DNA of 64,000 nucleotides from Paragorgia papillata (Eukaryota; Cnidaria; Anthozoa; Scleralcyonacea; Coralliidae). The stretch is taken from the NCBI GenBank assembly GCA_035771165.1, contig JAWNZC010000306.1:62001-126000 (forward strand). Direction: 5' to 3'. The notes beneath the pieces were generated by a model. It searched no databases and was not told where the DNA came from. It was given only the letters and a program-made list of their open reading frames with translations. Shown in pieces: positions 20,247-27,245 of this stretch (position 1 is its first letter; every line of letters begins with the position of its first letter). Made by a program: the position numbers and the translations under genes.

Positions 20247-20667
20247 GAGTGTAAGTCACAACAACCACACTGTCAGCGAGTTATACCAAGCTATAGGTAG
20301 AGAAAATAAACCAATTCAACAAATATTTTCCGCTTGGTTTTATCGCGCGGTATATGCAACAGAACGTATCGTAATAAAACTGAAAGATGAGTTACAACAG
20401 ACCAGATTCATTTTGGCAATAGTGGGGAATGTGTGTCATATATTTACCGAAAACGAATATGAGGGATTTATTTCAATATCACACGCCGAAGTGGAAGTCT
20501 TACTACGAGTAGCCATCCGTGCCTGCAACCGTTTGAGTTGGCGTATGAAATCAGTTGACCAAGACCATTTTATTATAAATATAATTAAAAACATTGAAGG
20601 AGAAGATAGAAACGCATGGATTCGCAAGTTATTCATAAACAGGGAATGTTTACTTTGTATCTTATAG
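20245..20667 (+). CDS. Unknown 140-aa helical protein, shares start with SET gene
   Basis: Starts MSVSHNNHTVSELYQAIG and ends ECLLCIL; helical, no signal or membrane segment. The second codon is followed at once by GTAAGT, a consensus 5' splice site. Unspliced RNA therefore encodes this protein, and RNA spliced from that site to 20668 would encode the SET protein. An in-frame upstream ATG at 20113 exists, but that stretch is antisense to the 220-aa gene and is not preferred. Intact in units 1, 3 and 4. Confidence 0.6.
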   Translation: MSVSHNNHTVSELYQAIGRENKPIQQIFSAWFYRAVYATERIVIKLKDELQQTRFILAIVGNVCHIFTENEYEGFISISHAEVEVLLRVAIRACNRLSWRMKSVDQDHFIINIIKNIEGEDRNAWIRKLFINRECLLCIL

Positions 20668-21034
20668 TTTTACGTTGCTGACAGTCTAATACCTACTGCT
20701 GGACTTGGCTTATTTGCTAAAACCGCAATATTGCAAGGGAGATATTATCAGTTTGGGGAAGTTTCAGATGACAACAATCACAACGACTGCGACGAAAACT
20801 ACCAATGGTGGAGTGTAAACCGCGTGTTCTGCGGGCGTTGCAAAAACAAAAACAACAATTATAGTTCTTTGTTCAACTATATAAACTGCAATACTAGAGA
20901 CAATGCAAAACTTATTATTAAAAATAGTATAGTATGGGTACACTTCAAACATGACATTATGCCAGGCTCAGAGATTTATATCAATTATGGTATACATGAA
21001 GATCATATTCATTTAAAAAAAAATTGTAAATTAA
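20245..21034 (+). CDS. Small SET-domain protein (two exons; 3' end frameshifted in copy 1)
   Basis: Main exon 20668-21034 has no ATG of its own but opens directly after TTATAG. It joins in phase with the two-codon exon 20245-20250 (donor GTAAGT), giving 123 aa. It carries SET hallmarks: GLGLFA near residues 14-19, an NTRDN motif near 77-81 (the cofactor-pocket Asn region) and PGSEIYINYG near 101-110 (the terminal GEE-x-x-x-NYG-like block). The length is close to minimal viral SET methyltransferases. Such enzymes methylate lysines, usually on histones; the substrate here is unknown. Two cysteine pairs (CGRC) sit in the insert. Copy 1 has one extra A near 21011-21022 that alters the last few codons. 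Confidence 0.7.
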
Positions 21035-21045
21035 AATTGTTATTG

Positions 21046-22587
21046 TTATTCGTCGTCGTCGTCGTATTCAGGGCCAGCACCCCGACCGCTTGCCCACAAT
21101 TTCTGCAAATCTTCCTCTTTGTTGTTTACTCGACTTTCCAAGCTCATAACAGAATTAGGTTTGCCAGAATGTGCGCCACGGATTACCATATCGTTGTTTA
21201 TTAAAACTGCTGAAAGGAGATATGCCCTTTCCTGATTGTCATTTCGTTTCACGTCCAGTGTAAAATTTACTTCTTTAACTGGCTCGTAGAAGACATTGTT
21301 TATGAATGAAGATGTCGTTGCTCCGTAGCCAATAGGAAAAAACAATACGCGGCTTAAGGCGAAACTAGCGGCGTCGATATGCTTGTTGGCAAACAAAAAT
21401 CGGTATCTTTCGAATCGCTGCCGAAACGCTTTTCTCTGGCGGCTTGAATCTTCAGCTTCTGTCGGTTGTGCATTTAAAAACACGCGGCCGTTCAAGTTTG
21501 ATTCTACAATATATTGACCTCTCTGAGGAGGGGAATTTCTGGTTGGTTGTATCGAGGCTAATGCGCAGAATTTTTCACCTTTTTCAGATCGAAATCCGGT
21601 TACACATTGTGTATCGTTTTGCGGGAACTCTTTGAAACTTGCGTCGACCATCATCCCATTCAATCTGTACTCTTGACCAATAACACTGTCAACAGCTTGT
21701 TGGGAAACAGAATCTTTGATGTTACGAACGCGATAAGTAATATACGGTTCACCGTTCAAGGTAATATTAGTATTACCATGGGCTACTTCAGCAACAATTG
21801 GTGGCCCCCCCCCAGCACCTTGGCGGTTGCAGATAATGGTTTGATTCCCGAAGAAAGGGTTACGGCGAAGAATGATTTCTGTAGTATTGTAAGCTGGTAG
21901 TACTTGGGGTCCACCCAGCCAGCTACCTTCCATAGTTGAATTCAGCTCATATTTGATGGTGGTGGGCCTGTTGGGTTTCACCACATGCGTAGAATTATTA
22001 GCAGCAACTTGAAAACCGCTGCTATATCCCGCGGTAACATCGCCAGTGGTATTGTTAGCATGTCCCACACCAACGGTCCTACGTTCTAAAACATTGGGCA
22101 GTAGTCCTGCTTTATATTCCAAGCTGTCTTTGTTCTCCAGTTTCGTTTGTAAGTCACGGAAACCTCCATTCGGACTTTCAGCAGCCCAGTTAAACACCGA
22201 TCTAGCAGAGGCCCTTGCTTCCCTTGTGCCAAGATCATCGCTGCAGCCGATCGTTTCGGTTGATCCGTTAACGCCAATAGTAGCAAGTACAAGTGGTTCA
22301 GAGAATAGAGTTGCATATGCTGCATGTTCGTCATTGTAAGTTACTGGTACGTTTATCAAAATATCAGAAATAAATTGCCCAGGGTTTCCAGGTAACAGGA
22401 ATTTCCTGTCGTCTCCAGCGATTGTACCACTAACGCCAGCAGCCGGGAAATCCCTAGAATCCATAAATCGTAGCGGTTTAAATATTGTACTGTCAAGTTT
22501 CATATAATCAGTTCCTAAGGCTGCTGCTATACGATGTGTTGCATCGTTTCCAAACAGAAGCCGTGATTCCTTTTCCTTTGTAAACAT
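21046..22587 (-). CDS. Putative major capsid protein, 513 aa
   Basis: The largest structural-type frame. It is a globular protein with many Asn/Thr/Gly-rich strands, a polyglycine-proline turn (GAGGGPP) near the middle and an acidic tail (EYDDDDE). Size and position with penton-like and core-like genes fit a double jelly-roll hexon-type capsid protein, but no signature can be proven by eye. The ATG is immediately preceded by a 3' splice site (TGAATTTTAG|ATG). It converges with the SET gene, 11 bases apart. Alternative: another structural protein, with the 444-aa product as hexon. Confidence 0.6.
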   Translation of the reverse strand: MFTKEKESRLLFGNDATHRIAAALGTDYMKLDSTIFKPLRFMDSRDFPAAGVSGTIAGDDRKFLLPGNPGQFISDILINVPVTYNDEHAAYATLFSEPLVLATIGVNGSTETIGCSDDLGTREARASARSVFNWAAESPNGGFRDLQTKLENKDSLEYKAGLLPNVLERRTVGVGHANNTTGDVTAGYSSGFQVAANNSTHVVKPNRPTTIKYELNSTMEGSWLGGPQVLPAYNTTEIILRRNPFFGNQTIICNRQGAGGGPPIVAEVAHGNTNITLNGEPYITYRVRNIKDSVSQQAVDSVIGQEYRLNGMMVDASFKEFPQNDTQCVTGFRSEKGEKFCALASIQPTRNSPPQRGQYIVESNLNGRVFLNAQPTEAEDSSRQRKAFRQRFERYRFLFANKHIDAASFALSRVLFFPIGYGATTSSFINNVFYEPVKEVNFTLDVKRNDNQERAYLLSAVLINNDMVIRGAHSGKPNSVMSLESRVNNKEEDLQKLWASGRGAGPEYDDDDE

Positions 22588-22882
22588 CTAAAATTCATAA
22601 TTTGACAGGGTATTAGTCGGTATCGTAGTTATCGTCGGTATCATGTTAAACTGGTACGACCATATCTTCAATGTCTGAGTCTGAGTCGGAGGAGTCTGGG
22701 TCTGGTTGCCTTTTACGTTTTCCAAACAAAGATTGTAATTTGTGCGAAACCCCACCAATTCCAGCCTGACCAACGTTTATAGCTGCATTAAATAAAGACG
22801 GTGCAAGGGTTGTTGCCACCTTTCCAGTTATGTCTGCAATTGTCCCCCCTCTTAAATACTGTAAATGGCGTGGTCTTTGCAT
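22588..22882 (-). CDS. Small basic/hydrophobic virion-type protein, ~97 aa (frameshifted copy 1)
   Basis: Starts MQRPRHLQYLRGG; the middle is glycine/alanine-rich and amphipathic (TLAPSLFNAAINVGQAG), followed by FGKRKRQ and a serine/aspartate run. This composition resembles small core or membrane-active minor virion proteins. I chose the internal ATG because TTCCATAG|G lies one base before it; an upstream in-frame ATG overlaps the 82-aa gene. Copy 1 has an extra A near 22645, so its last residues are out of frame. Confidence 0.55.
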
Positions 22883-22883
22883 C

Positions 22884-23132
22884 CTATGGAATAAAATAAG
22901 GTTTTGGTATACCATAACCTAATTTTCGCAAATATGTATCTCTTGCAATCTCTGCATCGTTGCTAGCTTGCCAACCCATACCACGTAAACGCGGCGGGTT
23001 TATACCCATAGGAAATGGAGGTGGGAAAAATAATCCACCACGACCCCGTCTAAAACCAGTATCGGTTGCGACCAGAAATCCAGATCGTAGCATGTCTTTT
23101 AAAACTGCCTCCCATATAGCTGTATCACCCAT
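22884..23132 (-). CDS. Small 82-aa glycine/proline-rich protein, probable structural
   Basis: Starts MGDTAIWEAVLKDML, then an FRRGRGGLFFPPPFPMG segment. The second residue glycine could permit N-myristoylation (MGDTAI fits loosely). The ATG directly follows a 3' splice site (CTGAATTTTAG|ATG). It lies between the 282-aa gene (7 bases away) and the ~97-aa gene. Intact in units 1-3. Function unknown; small virion component by context. Confidence 0.6.
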   Translation of the reverse strand: MGDTAIWEAVLKDMLRSGFLVATDTGFRRGRGGLFFPPPFPMGINPPRLRGMGWQASNDAEIARDTYLRKLGYGIPKPYFIP

Positions 23133-23139
23133 CTAAAAT

Positions 23140-23988
23140 TCAGGATTTTATACGTAAACCCAATGCCACTTCAGGTGTGTCAAATAAAACGGCATCACCA
23201 TTTTCCCAAGCTAATTTTAATTTTAGTTCCTGTCGTCTCTCCCCCTTTTCACTGATAAGCCTCCAATCTAACTCCTCAGTTTGTAAATGGTGGTCGTAAC
23301 CCTCAACCCCCGGGCTTCGAAACGTAGCAAGCACAAACTGTTTTTTATCAACAAAATTATCGGTATCAGACGGGATGATTGTATTATGAAGGCTGGTATT
23401 GATCAATAAAAGTTTCACCGAAGCCGGCATGATTGGCCGCTTACGAAGATGTACTAAAGCCTGATTGTCGCTTGATATCTGGACAAGATTTTCTGGTAAA
23501 GTTGGGATGGATAAATTCACGTTTTTTAAAGGGACACGTTGAAGTTGGTCGTAATCAAATGGACGGCCACCAAGCTTAAACCCCAAGTCGTTGGAAACCA
23601 ACAATGTTACTGGTTTTTCCGTGTTCCTCCAATATGTGGCAAATAAATTCCAACCCACGCTTGTGTATTCATAATAAACATTCAACTCAGGACATTGGCG
23701 TTTAATGTTAGCCAAAACGTCTATAAAATCCGTATAATTTTTCAATTCTGGTGAAAACGTGTGAAGTGTATATTTTAATGTTGTTTTCGCTCCAGTTAAA
23801 GCAGTAGCAATCTTATCGTCTTCGTCGCCTTCTAACACGAAGACAGTTAGCTGTTTTTTTGCTGAAAATTCCACTAGTTTGCCTCTAACAACAAGGTATG
23901 ACACGGCCATGTTTTTAATACCAATTGGTTTTTCAAACGTTTTCTTGAATACACCATCAACACTCTGTCCAGTAAGGGTAATCTCCAT
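23140..23988 (-). CDS. Putative penton-like minor capsid protein, 282 aa (intact)
   Basis: Starts MEITLTGQSVDGVFKKTFEK; beta-rich throughout, with alternating hydrophobic strands and few helices, as in a single jelly-roll. Length, and a start built around a beta strand, are like penton/vertex proteins of Polinton- and adenovirus-type capsids. This is inference from general appearance and gene order. The ATG immediately follows a 3' splice site (CTACTTTATAG|ATG) and abuts the stop of the 444-aa gene. Intact only in unit 1; units 2 and 3 carry single-base homopolymer insertions. Confidence 0.5.
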   Translation of the reverse strand: MEITLTGQSVDGVFKKTFEKPIGIKNMAVSYLVVRGKLVEFSAKKQLTVFVLEGDEDDKIATALTGAKTTLKYTLHTFSPELKNYTDFIDVLANIKRQCPELNVYYEYTSVGWNLFATYWRNTEKPVTLLVSNDLGFKLGGRPFDYDQLQRVPLKNVNLSIPTLPENLVQISSDNQALVHLRKRPIMPASVKLLLINTSLHNTIIPSDTDNFVDKKQFVLATFRSPGVEGYDHHLQTEELDWRLISEKGERRQELKLKLAWENGDAVLFDTPEVALGLRIKS

Positions 23989-25323
23989 CTATAAAGTAGT
24001 GGCATAACTATAAAGCGATCTGGCGTTGGTATTAAACTTGACGGTAGCAACACCCGTATCGGGTATAAAACAGTAATAGCTTGCGCCTGGTCTAGTTTCA
24101 AACTCAATGTTCATGTCTTGATAATCAGTTTTCTTTCTGGTTAAAGCAATACACGCTTTTGCGGCCGACACTTTTTGCTTTCCCAATATTAGTACCGCAT
24201 AAAAATAGCCACCCATAAGGATCCCATCAAACATGGGGATTTTAATAGCAGGGTTGCCATCAACAAAATACCCATAAATCATTCTTGGAGAAAACTTCCT
24301 TCTACCATCGTCTCCTTTAAAACTAACGATATCCTCAGTTGCAAAGTCGTGCTTGTAACTATATTGGCCTCGACCTCGGAAAAAGGCGCCGTTCACACTG
24401 CCAGGGACACTCTTTTTTGACGCAAAGTAAGTATTGGACGAAGTGTCTGAAATTACGGTTCTTGTTTCTTTGTCAGACAACTGTGTGTAAGAAGTAGCAT
24501 TTCTAGAATACACATATTTTGATAGCCCCTTCTTGTTTGCATAAATCGTATTGCCTGCCACTCCGTAATGAAATGTCAAACGGATTTCAAGCTTGTTGGG
24601 ATAGCCATAAACCATTGGCGGATAAATGTATGAGTTGTTTTCTATGTTATGACCATTGAGAAGTATTAGACTATACCCGGCAGAATATAGAGCCACTTTT
24701 TTGGCCTCCGACTGTTTTGTTATTTCTCTAAATTTATCATTCATGATGAAATAGCTCTGGTCGTTTTTCAAGGGTGGGTCGCAATAAATTTGGTTATCAA
24801 GACGGGTAGAAAGTGTTCCTCTATGTGTAACATGATTGTCTGGACGGGTTATAGTTATTTTGTCATCGGTCTGGTAGAATTTGACTTCGTTCGACGTCCA
24901 ATTACTAGGTCTGTTACCCTCCGAGTTCGGTCTTGCTTCACAAACAATTTTGGCAACTTTATCCCACTCAACATCTCCCAATTCTGATTTATTAATATCA
25001 ATCTTCGGACCACTAAATATGTCGTTGACAACCTTTAACACGGGTGATACAAAAGGCTGGGGCGTGTTCTGACCCCACCATCTTTCACCCCCATTTTCAA
25101 TAACGCGGACTGCGCCATTTACTTCCAGTGTCCCAAACCCATACGATGTGTATGATGGAAATGCATCTAGGGCTTTTCCATCCCACCCATCTCCAACTAG
25201 ATTTGGTAGAATACCCAATTTCGCGCGCTTGCTTGGCACCCCATAACCAATGTGTGGGTACAGGGTTCTCTTTAAAGCTTGTGGGACGTAATTGTCACCT
25301 TTTGATACACCTAACGCCAACAT
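23989..25323 (-). CDS. Putative structural protein, 444 aa (first late frame)
   Basis: Globular, aromatic and glycine-rich with many beta-strand-like segments (MFDGILMGGYFYAVLILGK near the C-terminus) and a basic SKRAKLG near the N-terminus. The frame is open upstream to 25398 without an ATG. I choose the ATG at 25323 because a TATA box lies 75-81 bases before it, so RNA would begin between the two. The start codon lies inside a 5' splice site (AAAAG|GTATGT): splicing would remove it and deliver the cap to downstream genes. Possible capsid or fibre-type protein; family not recognised. Intact in units 1 and 2. Confidence 0.55.
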   Translation of the reverse strand: MLALGVSKGDNYVPQALKRTLYPHIGYGVPSKRAKLGILPNLVGDGWDGKALDAFPSYTSYGFGTLEVNGAVRVIENGGERWWGQNTPQPFVSPVLKVVNDIFSGPKIDINKSELGDVEWDKVAKIVCEARPNSEGNRPSNWTSNEVKFYQTDDKITITRPDNHVTHRGTLSTRLDNQIYCDPPLKNDQSYFIMNDKFREITKQSEAKKVALYSAGYSLILLNGHNIENNSYIYPPMVYGYPNKLEIRLTFHYGVAGNTIYANKKGLSKYVYSRNATSYTQLSDKETRTVISDTSSNTYFASKKSVPGSVNGAFFRGRGQYSYKHDFATEDIVSFKGDDGRRKFSPRMIYGYFVDGNPAIKIPMFDGILMGGYFYAVLILGKQKVSAAKACIALTRKKTDYQDMNIEFETRPGASYYCFIPDTGVATVKFNTNARSLYSYATTL

Positions 25324-25404
25324 ACCTTTTTGCTTGAATTCTTCCTTCGCAGTTTGACTCGCAATCTTGCTATTAACTGGCTTACGACAGTCTCGCAATT
25401 TATA
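25323..25404 (-). promoter_or_regulatory. Late leader: TATA box and 5' splice site (copy 1)
   Basis: TATAAAT at 25404-25398 (minus strand), followed about 75 bases later by AAAAAG|GTATGT (donor at 25325). Every leftward structural frame downstream has an acceptor-ATG junction. This is the simplest common promoter and leader for the set. Same layout at 39187-39268 and 53050-53131. Confidence 0.6.
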
Positions 25405-25574
25405 AGCGCAAAATCTGTGAGTAATAGAAATCTGTGAGTAATAGAAATCTGTGAGTAATAGTAATAGAAATGAGTATAGAAATCTGTGAGTAATAGAAAT
25501 CTGTGAGTAATAGAAATCTGTGAAATCGTGGGTGATTTTCTATAAAAGAGGGGGGAGGTTTTGTAAAGTTAGAC
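25405..25574. promoter_or_regulatory. Divergent late promoter with 17-bp repeats (copy 1)
   Basis: About five copies of AAATCTGTGAGTAATAG (25411-25531) between the leftward TATA box and a rightward TATAAAAG at 25541-25548, 27 bases before the 205-aa ATG. The 17-mer contains GTGAGT (a donor-like hexamer) on the plus strand and CACAG (acceptor-like) on the minus strand. It may serve splicing as well as transcription. Confidence 0.6.
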
Positions 25575-26193
25575 ATGGCTAAAGCAAAGTGTGCTGCATG
25601 CAAACGCACGTTTAAAGGCGAAAAAGGCGTTAAAATTCACCAAAGAAGCTGTGGTCAACTAAAGTACATCTGTAACCAAGGTGGGTACCGTAGAGGTCGA
25701 GGTATATCAAACCGTATTGCAGACGGCAGGCGTACATTTAACAAAGTTAAAGATCTTGCTGGTAGATCGAGTAAAATAATTCAATCTGGAACTAAACTAT
25801 TCGAAGAGACTTTAGGGGACGGACGCGTCTTGGTCCAAGATATCGGTAGTTTAGCACCCCATCTATACGAACTTGGTAATTTAGTCAAGAAAACTCTTGG
25901 ACGAGGGATAAAACCCATTTCCAGATACTGGTCAAAGCGTGCCAATTCAATCTACTTGCAACGGGCTGTTGCAGGTTTGCCGTGCATACGGTATTAAATT
26001 GCCTGCAGAGGCATCAAGTACAGTTCGTTATCACGCCAGAGGTGGTTTTCTTGGTACCGTGGCAAGTTCTATCCTCCCAGCTATTATACCATTTATTGCT
26101 AACAAAGTGTTAAAAAAAACTGGTATACTTAGTAAACTTGGCTTTGGTATTGGCAGAATTGAAAACGAAAGTGTGGCTAGTGCGTGGTTTTAA
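25575..26193 (+). CDS. 205-aa zinc-finger/membrane-active protein (frameshifted copy 1)
   Basis: The N-terminus has a C2HC finger (Cys6, Cys9, His22, Cys26) and an Arg/Gly-rich GGYRRGRG stretch. The C-terminus has a hydrophobic, glycine-flanked segment (FLGTVASSILPAIIPFIANKV) that could be membrane-active or a transmembrane helix. This combination suggests a minor virion protein that binds DNA and perturbs membranes. A TATAAAAG box sits 27 bases before the ATG. In copy 1 a C for G change and an extra A near 25910 break the frame; units 2 and 3 are intact. Confidence 0.65.
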
Positions 26194-26194
26194 A

Positions 26195-27223
26195 ATGAAC
26201 AAAATGGAACATGACTTTTTAACATGGGCAAATAGGGGTGGTTTTATATCTGGCATGCCTGAAACAATTTTGACTAAAGTAGATGGCCTGGCGAATGCCG
26301 GATTGCTTAAATTACAAAAAACATATTATAAACTGCCAAACAAGCAACAACGACGTTTTCAAGCTTCTATGGATAATGCAGAACGCCTAGTTTCCGAATT
26401 TGGTAGTTCAGCCATTCCACACCTGCAAAGCTTACAAACTGATTTAAGACAAGCAATGCCACCAATACCACGACCACGACCACGACCACGACCACCACTA
26501 CCAATACCACGACCACGACCACCAATACCACGACAACTACCACTACAAGCACAACTACAAGCACAACAACAAGCACAACTACAAGCACAAGCACAACAAC
26601 AAGCACAACTACAAGCACAAGCACAACAACAAGCACAACTACAAGCACAAGCACAACAACAACAACAACTACAAGCACTACAACAAGCACAAGCACTACA
26701 ACAACAACAACAAGCACAACAACTACCAACAAAAATACCAACACCTGTAAGAAAAAAACAACGATACGCGCGTAAAGAAATTGGCGCTATGGAAGAATAC
26801 GACGAAAGAGAAAATGTAGTTCCTCGAATCAATTTGATGAATTTGCATGATCACAATCTTCGAGATAGAAAGAAGAAGAGGAAGAAGAAGGGCAAAGGTT
26901 TTTTTGGCGACGCTGCTAGCTTTATATCGAATCCTGTGAAATATGTAGATAACTCAATCGAAAGGAAAATTATGGGAAAACTAGATACTCCAGGTGCCCA
27001 AAAAGGGATAGACATGGCCTTGAAGGCTATTAACACTGGTTCAAAAGCGTTATATGGTATAAGAAATGCCGTTGACGACATTGACATTGACGACGACAAC
27101 TTTTCCAGCGAGTCATACGACTCGCAAGATGAAGAAATAATGAAAGAAATTGAAGAATATGAAGCTAACCAGGAAAGAGTGAAACGTGGAGAACACATAT
27201 CCTGGGACAACGTATTTTTTTAG
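26195..27223 (+). CDS. 342-aa Pro/Arg- and Gln/Ala-repeat protein, probable minor virion protein
   Basis: ATG two bases after the stop of the 205-aa gene; a splice acceptor (TATTGGCAG) 40 bases upstream would make it the first ATG of a spliced mRNA. Domains in order: a helical N-terminus (WANRGGFISGMPETIL), a Pro-Arg/Pro-Ile repeat at about 88-112, a Gln-Ala-Leu repeat to about 180, a strong basic patch (RDRKKKRKKKGKG) near 230, an amphipathic helix and an acidic tail. The repeats are built of CCA/CAA triplets and vary in number between units (this copy has the shorter 342-aa form). It converges with replicase exon 4, 22 bases apart. No family recognised. Confidence 0.65.
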   Translation: MNKMEHDFLTWANRGGFISGMPETILTKVDGLANAGLLKLQKTYYKLPNKQQRRFQASMDNAERLVSEFGSSAIPHLQSLQTDLRQAMPPIPRPRPRPRPPLPIPRPRPPIPRQLPLQAQLQAQQQAQLQAQAQQQAQLQAQAQQQAQLQAQAQQQQQLQALQQAQALQQQQQAQQLPTKIPTPVRKKQRYARKEIGAMEEYDERENVVPRINLMNLHDHNLRDRKKKRKKKGKGFFGDAASFISNPVKYVDNSIERKIMGKLDTPGAQKGIDMALKAINTGSKALYGIRNAVDDIDIDDDNFSSESYDSQDEEIMKEIEEYEANQERVKRGEHISWDNVFF

Positions 27224-27245
27224 GTAAATTTTATTTTTTTACATA

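Noticed and set aside
21444..22339. Plus-strand frames of 63-97 codons inside the 513-aa gene
   Set aside because: Antisense shadows of the capsid gene with no start context or motif.
25324..25398. 25-residue N-terminal extension of the 444-aa protein from a TTG codon
   Set aside because: Non-ATG start in a eukaryotic setting and overlaps the TATA box; the ATG at 25323 is preferred.
25400..25609. Minus-strand 69-codon frame over the late promoter
   Set aside because: It is the translation of the 17-bp promoter repeats plus antisense of the 205-aa gene start.
26359..26832. Cysteine-rich and poly-valine frames antisense to the Gln/Ala-repeat gene (also in the other units)
   Set aside because: They are the complement of CAA/GCA/CCA repeats and have no independent signal.
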